DNA of 8,013 nt from an uncultured Porphyromonadaceae bacterium (GCA_902489275.1 CABTZK010000042.1:1-8013); one strand, 5' to 3'. Shown: positions 1 through 6,071, counted from the first letter of the stretch. Notes: a model not told the origin generated them from the letters alone. A program made the numbers and translations.

Positions 1-92
1 AAAAAATATCTTTTTCGCTCCTTTTGTTCATTTCCAAAAGTTGCATTTCTTAATTGAACTTACTTCCTCGTCACGAGCATTGCCCTGAATTG

Positions 93-126
93 AAGCAAGC
101 CGCAAATGGGGTTTTGCGGCTTGCTT
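93..126 (-). terminator. 14-bp hairpin terminator after the 270-aa lipoprotein gene
   Basis: A perfect 14-bp inverted repeat (AAGCAAGCCGCAAA at 93-106, its complement at 113-126) encloses a 6-nt loop. It lies 46 bp past the stop of the lipoprotein gene at 172. On the plus strand it is followed by TTTTGA, which is the better terminator tail. On the minus strand it is followed only by TCAATTC. It probably works in both directions, ending the lipoprotein operon and any plus-strand gene arriving from the left. Nothing else in bases 1-171 looks coding. Confidence 0.7.
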
Positions 127-171
127 TTGACGTGCTGGGATTTTCTTCCCTTTAGTGATTGACTTGCAGTC

Positions 172-984
172 TTAGTTCATAAACATCATTCCTGTGGCCG
201 TTGCGTGATACTTGCCATAGTCATAACTCAGGTTGACCGTTTTCCCTTGATTGGTGACCGATGCCTTGAAATTGGTAATCTTGAACTGGTCTCTCGTCTT
301 GTTGACCAGAGTCACGGCATCGGCAGTGAACTCGTAGCCATCGCTTGTGATCGTGTACTGAAGTCCATCGCCGCTCACGCTGGGGTAAGCCTCCTCGTTG
401 CTGTTGGGAAGAATGAAGCTGCGAGCGCGGAAAGTCGCTTCTTTTTTGTCGGGGTCAATCCCAAACGCGTAAATCGACCAATCGGTCTTGAACGATGCCG
501 GTTTTTCCACATCGCCAGTCTCTTGCAGGGTGGTGTTGCAATGGGCGTAGCCCAAGCCCGATGTGGCATAGACTTGATGCCCTTTCAACTGGTAGGAGAT
601 GTAGATGATGCCGATATTGAAATCAATGATGCCGTTCACGTTCGTTATATCGGCTGCGTCGCCGGTCATGGAGTCTGAGAATTTAAAGATTTTCCTTGAC
701 TTGTCGTAGGTCATTGGCAGTTTCTGGCAACTGAATGTGACAGGGTTACCGTCAATGTTTGCTGATGCCATGTTGATGTTCAGTGCCGCCGCCGTGAAGT
801 CAATCGTTATTTGATAGGGATTGATGGAGAAGGAGGGAACTCCGCTCTCGGTCATGACGCGGTTGTACATCGTTACACTCATGCTTTGCGTGCTGGTGCC
901 GTTGTTATTGTCCAGGCAAGAACTCATCGTCAGAGCCAGGACACTCGTGATTAAAATCGTTAGAATCTTTTTCATCATCTTCAT
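172..984 (-). CDS. Predicted two-domain outer-surface lipoprotein, unknown family (270 aa)
   Basis: I do not recognise this protein as a named family. It begins with a lysine-rich n-region and a hydrophobic stretch, then a lipobox LTMSSC with the acylated cysteine at residue 23, followed by DNNNG, so it should be lipidated and exported to the cell envelope. The mature part is beta-rich, with many alternating hydrophobic and polar residues and no catalytic motif I can see. Two halves look alike: an ITN..(I/V)..(I/L)SY..ATxSG-like pattern occurs at residues 113-143 and again at 236-265, suggesting an internal duplication. It starts 14 bp after the stop of the 281-aa lipoprotein gene, so the two are almost certainly cotranscribed. 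Starts at Met1 (984) or Met3 (978) are both possible; the latter gives MMKK, as in the 162-aa lipoprotein. A role as ligand-binding partner of the nearby TonB receptor is an inference from position. Confidence 0.85.
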   Translation of the reverse strand: MKMMKKILTILITSVLALTMSSCLDNNNGTSTQSMSVTMYNRVMTESGVPSFSINPYQITIDFTAAALNINMASANIDGNPVTFSCQKLPMTYDKSRKIFKFSDSMTGDAADITNVNGIIDFNIGIIYISYQLKGHQVYATSGLGYAHCNTTLQETGDVEKPASFKTDWSIYAFGIDPDKKEATFRARSFILPNSNEEAYPSVSGDGLQYTITSDGYEFTADAVTLVNKTRDQFKITNFKASVTNQGKTVNLSYDYGKYHATATGMMFMN

Positions 985-998
985 ATGTTTTTTTGTGG

Positions 999-1844
999 TT
1001 AGACATGAATTGCGCCCGTCGATATGACGATGATCTTCCCCTTGGTGGTAAACAGGGTCATTCCTGCATCTATGATATTGTCATTGAGGTTAATCGTGAT
1101 TTTCAGGTCTTTGACGTTGAACGTCTCCGATTTGGGCTTTTCGTTGAAGACGGGGTAAACCGCGGTTGCAGCGCCCTTGTCAAGTTTGATTTCATAGCCG
1201 TTGGGGGTCGTCTCAAAGGGAACGCCATTCATGGTAATGCTCGTGTAGGTAATCCCTTTCCTCACGTGAGTGTAGTTGAGGATAACGACATTCGCTGTCA
1301 TGTGCGACGGGTCGATTTTTATCGTGTAGGCTGGTGTCACGTGGTTGGTAATCGTGTCGCCATAGTCCGACTTCGTTACCATGCCGCTTGCAGTGCTGAT
1401 GAGCGGAGGGGTTGAAATCACGCGGAAGCCGCTATCGGTAACATAACGCCAGTATAGCGTTTGCTCCATGGGGTTAATCATGCCAGTGAATTGCTTGGCG
1501 TCGGCCAGGGCAACATTGTTGAAGCTGTAGACGCTTGTATGCTCTTCGCTGTTCGGTGCCTTGATCTCACCCGTGGAGAAGGTCTGCTCGCTCCCGCCGA
1601 TGCTCACGCGCAGCGTGGGGCTGAACGTGAACGTTCCCTTGTCGTCCGACAAGGTCCACACAATTTGCTGCTTGCTCAGCGAGGGCGAAAGCGCCTCGCC
1701 TGTTGATGTGTTGAACACGTGATTGAGCACTTCGGCGTTCCAAGTGCGGGGCTTGCTGTAGTCGATTCCTTTGTTGTCGTCGTCACAAGACACTACAGCA
1801 GCTGCAAGGGTTAAAATAGCCAGTGGCAAATAATATTTCTTCAT
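999..1844 (-). CDS. Predicted two-domain outer-surface lipoprotein, paralogue of its downstream neighbour (281 aa)
   Basis: This is a predicted lipoprotein: MKKYY, a hydrophobic stretch, then lipobox AVVSC with Cys20, followed by the acidic run DDDN that is common after the lipidated cysteine in Bacteroidetes surface lipoproteins. No family name is offered. The mature chain is beta-rich without visible catalytic residues. It runs parallel to the 270-aa protein downstream: VLNHVFNTSTGE near residue 39 matches MYNRVMTESGV, TIKIDPSHMTAN near 174 matches YAFGIDPDKKEAT, and NGYEIKLD near 215 matches DGYEFTAD. The ends ISTG and TATG also correspond. The pair therefore looks like an old tandem duplication. 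The stop lies 14 bp before the next start, so they form one operon. A TAAATTTG promoter element lies just upstream. Its role with the TonB receptor locus is inferred from context only. Confidence 0.85.
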   Translation of the reverse strand: MKKYYLPLAILTLAAAVVSCDDDNKGIDYSKPRTWNAEVLNHVFNTSTGEALSPSLSKQQIVWTLSDDKGTFTFSPTLRVSIGGSEQTFSTGEIKAPNSEEHTSVYSFNNVALADAKQFTGMINPMEQTLYWRYVTDSGFRVISTPPLISTASGMVTKSDYGDTITNHVTPAYTIKIDPSHMTANVVILNYTHVRKGITYTSITMNGVPFETTPNGYEIKLDKGAATAVYPVFNEKPKSETFNVKDLKITINLNDNIIDAGMTLFTTKGKIIVISTGAIHV

Positions 1845-1864
1845 AGTTACTCTTGATTTGAGCG

Positions 1865-1872
1865 CAAATTTA
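1865..1872 (-). promoter_or_regulatory. Bacteroidales -7 promoter element for the 281/270-aa lipoprotein pair
   Basis: The minus strand reads TAAATTTG, an exact TAnnTTTG, ending 20 bp before the ATG at 1844. This would give a leader of about 15 nt. I see no good -33 TTTG-like element at the 20-nt spacing found in the other promoters here, so the call rests on the -7 match and position alone. A GAG in AAGAGTAAC may act as a weak ribosome binding site. Confidence 0.45.
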
Positions 1873-1900
1873 GTCTTTTGTTCCCATTAAAACGTGGAAA

Positions 1901-1918
1901 GATGCAAATTACTGCATC
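1901..1918. repeat. Short dyad GATGCA-N6-TGCATC
   Basis: A perfect 6-bp inverted repeat with a 6-nt spacer lies between the 162-aa and 281-aa lipoprotein genes, about 30 bp upstream of the TAAATTTG element. On the minus strand it is followed by TTTCC. It could be a weak terminator for the 162-aa gene or an operator for the downstream pair; the sequence does not decide. The rest of 1845-1987 shows nothing else clear. Confidence 0.3.
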
Positions 1919-1987
1919 CCTCCTCGTGGATTTTAATGTTTTTTAAGGTTAACAGGAGCTTGGAGATACCGTATAGTTTCTTGTGAA

Positions 1988-2476
1988 CTAATGGATTATC
2001 GACGAAATCAACTGCCACAGCGTGGCCATGTCAATCTTTGACTTGAACTCCAGCTGTTGGGTGCCATTGAGCAAAAACGTGACACTGAGTGTTTGCTCGG
2101 GCAGGTTGATGTCTCCCTCAAGATTGCTGATGACAAAGAGATTGCTCTTGATGGCATCGCCCGAGAAGTGAATGTGGCTGATGTCGCGCATGCTGCCCAC
2201 GATGGGGCTGCTTTCGAGCTTTAAGGTCACGGGCAGCGATTTGGCGTTGGCGGTAATCGACAAGTCAGCAATCGTCATGGTGAGGCGGTTGCCCTTGCTC
2301 ACGGTGAGCGTGATGTTGCAATTGGCCTCATAACTCAAGGAGTCGGCACCCATGGGGCGCACGGTGGCGCCTTTCAGCGAGAAATAGGCCAGTTCGCGCT
2401 CGTCGTCGTTGCTGCATGAGGCAATGCCCAGTGCCAGTACAGCCATCATCAGTATTGAAAGTGTTTTTTTCATCAT
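1988..2476 (-). CDS. Predicted single-domain outer-surface lipoprotein (162 aa)
   Basis: A short predicted lipoprotein with MMKK, a hydrophobic core, lipobox GIASC (Cys21) and then SNDDE. The mature part of about 140 residues is made of alternating strands, has no catalytic motif, and ends in a short possibly helical segment (about residues 148-162). The segment at residues 116-144 (ISNLEGDIN, then TLSVTFLLNG) matches the unit seen in the neighbouring lipoproteins, so this looks like the one-copy form of that domain. I cannot assign a named family. It has its own promoter about 80 nt upstream and follows a terminator, so it is transcribed separately from the receptor. Its start codon overlaps the stop of a possible 24-codon leader ORF in an ATGA arrangement. 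No Shine-Dalgarno match is evident. Met1 and Met2 are adjacent and either could be used. Confidence 0.85.
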   Translation of the reverse strand: MMKKTLSILMMAVLALGIASCSNDDERELAYFSLKGATVRPMGADSLSYEANCNITLTVSKGNRLTMTIADLSITANAKSLPVTLKLESSPIVGSMRDISHIHFSGDAIKSNLFVISNLEGDINLPEQTLSVTFLLNGTQQLEFKSKIDMATLWQLISSIIH

Positions 2477-2547
2477 GCGTCAGCTGAATTCGTTGAGTTC
2501 TCAATCCACTCCGCACAGGTTGGTTGAGTACTTGTGTAGGTGGTCAT
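2473..2547 (-). CDS. Possible 24-codon leader ORF overlapping the 162-aa lipoprotein start
   Basis: On the minus strand an ATG at 2547, about 10 nt after the predicted transcription start, opens a 24-codon frame. It ends in a TGA at 2475-2473 that overlaps the lipoprotein ATG at 2476 as ATGA. The peptide would be hydrophilic, rich in Thr and Ser (six Thr, four Ser), with one Cys and one Trp and no signal peptide. The ATGA overlap is the usual layout for translational coupling. There is no clear ribosome binding site for either start, and an open frame of this length can occur by chance, so this is a candidate only. Confidence 0.25.
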   Translation of the reverse strand: MTTYTSTQPTCAEWIENSTNSADA

Positions 2548-2560
2548 TATAAAGTTGTTG

Positions 2561-2592
2561 CAAAAGTACAAAATTTTGTGGAGCGTGTCAAT
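2561..2592 (-). promoter_or_regulatory. Promoter of the 162-aa lipoprotein gene
   Basis: The minus strand has ATTG (2592-2589), a 20-nt spacer, and TACTTTTG (2568-2561), an exact TAnnTTTG -7 element. Spacing and -33 sequence match the receptor promoter. Transcription should start near 2557, giving a leader of roughly 80 nt that holds the possible leader ORF. Confidence 0.7.
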
Positions 2593-2627
2593 AAAAAGTG
2601 GTTGATAGTTTACGTATCAACCACTTT
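2588..2627 (-). terminator. 13-bp hairpin terminator after the 157-aa lipoprotein gene
   Basis: A perfect 13-bp stem (AAAGTGGTTGATA at 2595-2607 and its complement at 2615-2627) with a 7-nt loop is followed on the minus strand by TTTTTATT. It lies 25 bp past the TAA at 2652. This is a textbook intrinsic terminator. Its 3' end runs directly into the -33 region of the next promoter, so the two units are packed without spare sequence. Confidence 0.85.
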
Positions 2628-2651
2628 CTGCGCCGTCGTGAGAGTGGGCTT

Positions 2652-3125
2652 TTAATTGCTCAAGGTGTTGGTGCACTTGCCCGAGCTGTTGAATTCGCCG
2701 CCGTGGCACTTGAACGAGATGCTATAGGTCTCGGCCTTCACGTTGACTGTGGCCACATAGTCGGTTACGATGAATTTGTCGGCAGGCACTTCATTGTCTC
2801 CCACTAACATGAAAGGAATCAGGTCGGTGCCGCTGAAAGTGTAGATGTTGCCCTTCTTGCTGAGCGGAGCCTTGATTTTGATGTTCATTGGGGGAGACAC
2901 GCGTTCCCCGATTTTAAATTGGACATGCTGCAACGTCACTGGCGATTCCGTTCCTGGATGACGCAGGTCGAAGTAGAACGTAGGCACGTTCTCGCCCGTT
3001 TCGGTGCTCACCCATTGCTTTTCCCACTCATGCTGGAACACAATCTCGTCGTTCTCATCGTCGCCGCAGGAGGCCATGCTCAGTGTCAGAGCAACGATGG
3101 CCATCATTGATAAAAATTTTCTCAT
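2652..3125 (-). CDS. Predicted single-domain outer-surface lipoprotein downstream of the TonB receptor (157 aa)
   Basis: A predicted lipoprotein: MRKFLS, a hydrophobic stretch, lipobox SMASC with Cys20, then the acidic GDDENDE. The rest is beta-rich. The segment at 119-145 (VTDYVATVN, then YSISFKCHGGEF) resembles the unit found in the other lipoproteins of this locus, so it appears to be a one-copy member. There are two further cysteines (140 and 151) near the C-terminus that the 162-aa protein lacks at these positions; a disulphide is possible. I do not recognise a named family. It lies 91 bp after the receptor stop with no convincing promoter between, so it is probably cotranscribed with the receptor, and a strong terminator follows it. 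That makes it the best candidate for a direct accessory of the receptor, for example ligand capture at the surface. This is inference from operon structure. Confidence 0.85.
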   Translation of the reverse strand: MRKFLSMMAIVALTLSMASCGDDENDEIVFQHEWEKQWVSTETGENVPTFYFDLRHPGTESPVTLQHVQFKIGERVSPPMNIKIKAPLSKKGNIYTFSGTDLIPFMLVGDNEVPADKFIVTDYVATVNVKAETYSISFKCHGGEFNSSGKCTNTLSN

Positions 3126-3177
3126 TGTTGTAAAAATTTATTAGTGAATAAAAAAGTTAATAATGCGATAGGTAATG

Positions 3178-3209
3178 CGGGGAAAACGTGTGCTTTCGCG
3201 CTTCCCCCG
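3178..3209 (-). other. Imperfect intercistronic hairpin between receptor and 157-aa lipoprotein genes
   Basis: CGGGGAA at 3178-3184 can pair with TTCCCCCG at 3202-3209 with one bulged base. It lies just after the receptor stop. The minus-strand transcript has no U-tract after it (CATTACC follows), so it is a poor intrinsic terminator. It could instead protect the upstream mRNA end or set the relative level of the two genes. The call is weak. Confidence 0.3.
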
Positions 3210-3216
3210 AAATAGC

Positions 3217-5460
3217 TCACAAGTTTAGCCTCAAGGTTGCGCCCAGCTCCATGCTGCGCCCTCGCTGTAGGAACTCGTGCTCAATCGACTTAAAGTAGAA
3301 CGTGCTGTATTGGGTATCGGTCAAGTTCCTGCCCCACAGCTCCAGCGAGTAGTGCCTGCCTTTCAGTGTGGCGCTGGCACCCAGTTGCGCGTAGAAAGGC
3401 TGCTTGAGCGAGTTGGCCTCATTCCAGTAGATTTCGCCTGCTGCCTTCACGTTGGCATCGAGTGTCAGAGTCTGGAGCCACAGGCTGCTCTTGTTGATGT
3501 TGAAGACGTGAAACACCTCGCCAAATAGCGTGTGGGTGGGGCTGTAAGGCACCTTGTTGCCCTTGTAGTCGGCTTTGCCGTCGTTATATTTCACGAATTC
3601 CGCATTGCAGTAGCCATAACTCAGGTTAAGCCCCGTGTGCTCGCAAGGGGCGATGCTCATCGAGAGTTCCGCGCCCAAGGAGCGGGTCTTGCCGGCGTTG
3701 GTCATCACGCGGCCCGTGGTGGTGCCGTCAGGGAACACAGTGAGTTGGCGGTCGCGGCAGTCCATGTAAAAGAGGCTCACGTCGCTTTTCACACGGCGTT
3801 CCCAGCACTCGATGTGCGTGCCCAACTCATAGTTCCAGGCCTTTTCGGGCTTGTAGCTCACAATCCTATCAATATTGTAGTTGGAGCCAATTCCCATCTT
3901 GTTCATCATTTTTTGCTGGAGCACGTCGCTAAACATCTGCGTGTTAAAGCCGCCGGCTTTGTAGCCTTTACTCACGCTGGCATAGATGCTTTCCCACGTG
4001 TTTCCGCGCAAGCGGTAGCTGACGGTGAACTTGGGCTGCAACTGCAAAAAGTGCTTGCTGAGCTTTCCCCGCTCGTCAATGTCGATGTGCTCGTGAGCAA
4101 AAACAGTGTTGGCGGCCAAGTCGTTGATGGTGTATCCCGTGTGGGTCTCGCTGTGGTAGTGCAGCGTGGCGTTTTCGTAGTCAAGGCGCACGCCTGCTGC
4201 AAAAGTGAAATTTCTCCAGTCGTAGCTCGACTGGTGGTAGAGCGCGACACCCCAGTTGTTGCTGTTGAAGTTGCTCCGCAGCACAAATTGCCGCGTGTCC
4301 CATGAGATAGGGTAGGAGGGAATGGCCTCGTTCACATGGCTCTCAATCAGCTGGCTGATGCCCGTGTCCTTGAAAGTGACGGGTGCGCGCATGTCGCAAT
4401 GGCGGTAAAAGCCAAATAGGCCTGTCAGGCACTCGTAGCCGTTTTGCTTGTGGCGTGCCACTAAGTCCTCGGTCACGGCATGCTCCTTGCGCGCTTGCGT
4501 GAGCGTGAAGTAGGGGAGTGGCGTGAAGTCCTGGTCAAGCGTCATGTTGTCATCAATGTACTGGTAGCTGGTGATGCTCGACAAAGTGAAGCGGCCAAAG
4601 TCTTTTCTGATGGTCAGGCCGTCAAGAATCGAGGTGCGCTTGTAGAAGCAGGTGTCATTGTAGGCGATGCGGCCCGTCTTGACATATTCGTAGGGATAGC
4701 CGCCCTGGCGGTTCGACGAGAGCGACAACGCGTTGCTCACCGAGAGCGTGGGGCTGGCCACCCACTCCAGTTTCATGCGTCCGTTGAGTTGGTGTTCCCA
4801 ATCGGCCTTTTGCCCGTTGCATTGATTGGTAAACTCGCCATCGGTCGAGTGATAGTAAGCGCCTGCCGAGATGCCCAAGCCATGGCGCAAGGCCTGGTAA
4901 GTGCTCGCACCCAGCCGATAGGAATGGTGAGAGCCGTATTCGGCAAGCAGCCGTGTCCCCTGGTAGAAGAGAGGCGACAGGGTGTAGATGTTCATCACGC
5001 CCCCCATTGTGTTGCGTCCGTAAAGGGTACCCTGTGGCCCGCGCTGCATCTCCACACGGGCAATATCCATCACGTCGAAATCGTAGTTCTCCTTGCACAT
5101 CACGGGCACGTTGTCCACATTCAGCCCTATGGCAGGCTGGTCGATGCGAGCTCCAAGCCCCCTCACATAGATCGTCGATGTCATGCGGCTGCCATAGTCA
5201 GGAATAAAGAAGTTAGGAACCATCTCGGCCACCGTCTTCACGCTATGCGCGCCATTTCGCTCCAGTTCCTCTTGCCGCAGCGAAGTGACCGCGGTAGCTT
5301 GAGTGCGAATGTTGGGATTTTGCTTGATGGCAGTCACCGTCACACCCTCAAGCTCAATCGCGTCCCTCTCAGGCATGCTGTCAAGTCTGTCAATAGCCGC
5401 AGCCCTTGCAGGCGGCGAGACCGTCAAGAAAACAGAAGCGATAATGATGGCATATTTCAT
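3217..5460 (-). CDS. TonB-dependent outer-membrane receptor (747 aa)
   Basis: This is an outer-membrane active transporter that imports a ligand using energy from TonB-ExbB-ExbD. The chosen ATG at 5460 gives a good signal peptide (MKYAIIIASVFLTVSPPARA-A). A longer frame adds 35 polar residues and would bury the promoter. Residues 35-44 (IELEGVTVTA) resemble a TonB box. The plug spans about 45-165 and includes IYVRGLGARIDQPAIGLNVD, VEMQRGPQGTLYGRN and TMGGVMNIYT, all hallmark segments. The remainder, about 166-747, is the barrel, ending in a typical closing strand (ELGATLRLNL) but with Leu rather than the usual Phe. There is no carboxypeptidase-like N-terminal domain, no STN domain and no SusD neighbour, so it belongs with siderophore, haem or vitamin-type receptors rather than SusC. 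The ligand cannot be read from sequence. The 157-aa lipoprotein gene follows in the same direction. No repressor operator was recognised. Confidence 0.95.
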   Translation of the reverse strand: MKYAIIIASVFLTVSPPARAAAIDRLDSMPERDAIELEGVTVTAIKQNPNIRTQATAVTSLRQEELERNGAHSVKTVAEMVPNFFIPDYGSRMTSTIYVRGLGARIDQPAIGLNVDNVPVMCKENYDFDVMDIARVEMQRGPQGTLYGRNTMGGVMNIYTLSPLFYQGTRLLAEYGSHHSYRLGASTYQALRHGLGISAGAYYHSTDGEFTNQCNGQKADWEHQLNGRMKLEWVASPTLSVSNALSLSSNRQGGYPYEYVKTGRIAYNDTCFYKRTSILDGLTIRKDFGRFTLSSITSYQYIDDNMTLDQDFTPLPYFTLTQARKEHAVTEDLVARHKQNGYECLTGLFGFYRHCDMRAPVTFKDTGISQLIESHVNEAIPSYPISWDTRQFVLRSNFNSNNWGVALYHQSSYDWRNFTFAAGVRLDYENATLHYHSETHTGYTINDLAANTVFAHEHIDIDERGKLSKHFLQLQPKFTVSYRLRGNTWESIYASVSKGYKAGGFNTQMFSDVLQQKMMNKMGIGSNYNIDRIVSYKPEKAWNYELGTHIECWERRVKSDVSLFYMDCRDRQLTVFPDGTTTGRVMTNAGKTRSLGAELSMSIAPCEHTGLNLSYGYCNAEFVKYNDGKADYKGNKVPYSPTHTLFGEVFHVFNINKSSLWLQTLTLDANVKAAGEIYWNEANSLKQPFYAQLGASATLKGRHYSLELWGRNLTDTQYSTFYFKSIEHEFLQRGRSMELGATLRLNL

Positions 5461-5466
5461 TGGGTG

Positions 5467-5498
5467 CAAAGGTAGCGATAGTCTCCCTTTTGGGCAAT
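5467..5498 (-). promoter_or_regulatory. Receptor promoter, placed next to the start codon
   Basis: The minus strand has ATTG (5498-5495), a 20-nt spacer, and TACCTTTG (5474-5467), an exact TAnnTTTG. Only CACCCA separates it from the ATG, so transcription should begin 0-5 nt before the start codon and leave no room for a ribosome binding site or riboswitch. The signal peptide argues that this ATG is correct. Confidence 0.7.
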
Positions 5499-5600
5499 CA
5501 CAACATTTAGTGATTTTTCGCCCCGCCATGGTTAGCCCATCCCGCCCCACCACCCCCAACCCCATTCAAAACACGTTGCCAAAAAATATGAGCGCAAAAA

Positions 5601-5632
5601 CTTGCAAAAAATCGAAACGAATCGTACCTTTG
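5601..5632 (+). promoter_or_regulatory. Promoter of tRNA-Ser
   Basis: CTTG (5601-5604), a 20-nt spacer and TACCTTTG (5625-5632) fit the Bacteroidales -33/-7 layout. The predicted transcript starts near 5637, about 70 nt before the mature tRNA 5' end. The 13 bases TACCTTTGCACCC (5625-5637) are identical to the receptor promoter on the other strand (5474-5462). The region between the two promoters (5499-5600) shows no gene. Confidence 0.7.
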
Positions 5633-5705
5633 CACCCGTCAATCACACCAAGGAGACCTTTTTGCCCTGCCAAAAGCGGCAAAGATGCCCCAAGAGATTG
5701 AATCA

Positions 5706-5791
5706 GGAGAGATGGCGGAGTGGTCGATCGCGGCGGTCTTGAAAACCGTTGATGTGAACAGCATCCGGGGGTTCGAATCCCTCTCTCTCCG
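5706..5791 (+). tRNA. tRNA-Ser, anticodon UGA
   Basis: All arms can be drawn. The acceptor stem pairs GGAGAGA (5706-5712) with TCTCTCC (5784-5790), with discriminator G5791. The anticodon stem pairs GCGGT with ACCGT around the loop CTTGAAA, putting the anticodon TGA at 5740-5742, which reads UCA. A long variable arm with a GATG/CATC stem (5751-5765) is the class II mark of tRNA-Ser. The T stem is GGGGG/CCCTC around TTCGAAT (5772-5778). CCA is not encoded; the next bases are CTA. Confidence 0.97.
5767..5791 (+). other. Putative attachment site of the integrated element (tRNA-Ser 3' end)
   Basis: The T arm and 3' acceptor strand of the tRNA are the likely crossover region of the element that begins here. 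Tyrosine recombinases often use tRNA 3' ends and restore the gene on insertion. Support: an integrase gene starts 312 bp further on, repeats that could bind it lie between, and base composition drops after the tRNA. The partner site would be a partial copy of this stretch at the far end, outside the window. Confidence 0.5.
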
Positions 5792-5850
5792 CTAATAGGC
5801 TTCAAAAGGACTTCACAAGGGTTGTCAATTTAGCCTTCAAAAATTAGCTA

Positions 5851-5888
5851 ATCGTTGTAAAATCAAGGTTTTACAACGATTTTTCTTT
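5851..5888 (+). terminator. 12-bp hairpin terminator downstream of tRNA-Ser
   Basis: ATCGTTGTAAAA (5851-5862) and its exact complement (5869-5880) enclose a 6-nt loop, followed by TTTTCTTT. It lies 60 bp after the tRNA and should end its transcript before the integrase gene. If the element begins at the tRNA 3' end, this terminator belongs to the element and would insulate its integrase from host readthrough. Confidence 0.8.
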
Positions 5889-5951
5889 GTATATACCTCC
5901 ATAGCCTGACGGCATAACCCTATATTTTGACAGTCATCTTTCGGTCAATTT

Positions 5952-6001
5952 CTGCTACACTTACTGCTACACAAAAATTGCAGTAGCAAAAAATGTAGCA
6001 G
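5952..6001. repeat. TGCTACA repeat cluster at the element end
   Basis: The 8-mer CTGCTACA occurs at 5952-5959 and 5964-5971 in direct orientation and inverted at 5994-6001, with an inverted TGCTACT at 5982-5988 between them. Another copy, extended to TGCTACACAAAA, sits at 6080-6091 in the integrase leader and matches 5965-5976 over 12 bases. The location between the presumed attachment site and the integrase gene is where arm-type recombinase or excisionase sites are expected. The mix of orientations also allows alternative small hairpins. Nothing coding was seen in 5792-6103. Confidence 0.7.
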
Positions 6002-6039
6002 TGACGGGATTTTGAATACCATATTGACGGCATCAACTC

Positions 6040-6071
6040 TTTCTTTTTCAAGGTATTAAGTATTAACTTTG
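6040..6071 (+). promoter_or_regulatory. Integrase promoter
   Basis: TTTC (6040-6043, one mismatch to TTTG), a 20-nt spacer and TAACTTTG (6064-6071) form a Bacteroidales-type promoter. Transcription should start near 6077. The TGCTACACAAAA repeat at 6080-6091 therefore lies in the first transcribed bases, a good position for a protein bound to the repeat to block the promoter; autoregulation by the integrase is an inference. Confidence 0.65.

Noticed and set aside
205..1706. Plus-strand ORFs opposite the two large lipoprotein genes
   Set aside because: Shadows of lipoprotein frames that have signal peptides, lipoboxes and operon spacing; the plus-strand products show no such features.
2652..3125. 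HmuY-type haem-binding lipoprotein
   Set aside because: Considered because HmuY lipoproteins accompany haem receptors, but I could not see HmuY signature segments, and the length and pattern do not fit well enough.
172..5460. Polysaccharide utilisation locus (SusC/SusD pair)
   Set aside because: No SusD-like protein, no glycoside hydrolase, and the receptor lacks the carboxypeptidase-like N-terminal domain usual for SusC.
3532..5475. Plus-strand ORFs of 257 and 331 codons opposite the receptor gene
   Set aside because: They are antisense shadows of a clear TonB receptor coding frame, with low-complexity Val/Ala/His-rich translations and no recognisable domain.
5461..5565. 35-residue N-terminal extension of the receptor
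   Set aside because: It would place the promoter inside the gene and put a polar Cys-rich stretch before a good signal peptide.
5624..5633. CTnDOT-like core site GTACCTTTGC upstream of the tRNA as the element insertion point
   Set aside because: It matches the GTANNTTTGC target but also simply is the tRNA promoter -7 element; placing the boundary there would put the tRNA inside the element and leaves no matching core between tRNA and integrase.
5566..5805. Minus-strand 79-codon ORF over the tRNA (contains GERGIRTPGCCSHQRFSR)
   Set aside because: This is the well-known false protein made by translating the antisense of a tRNA-Ser gene; it overlaps the whole tRNA and its promoter.
5796..5842. 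Imperfect direct repeat TAGGCTTCAAAA / TAGCCTTCAAAA (5796-5807 and 5831-5842)
   Set aside because: 11 of 12 bases match, but there are only two AT-rich copies, so it is too weak to claim as a binding site.
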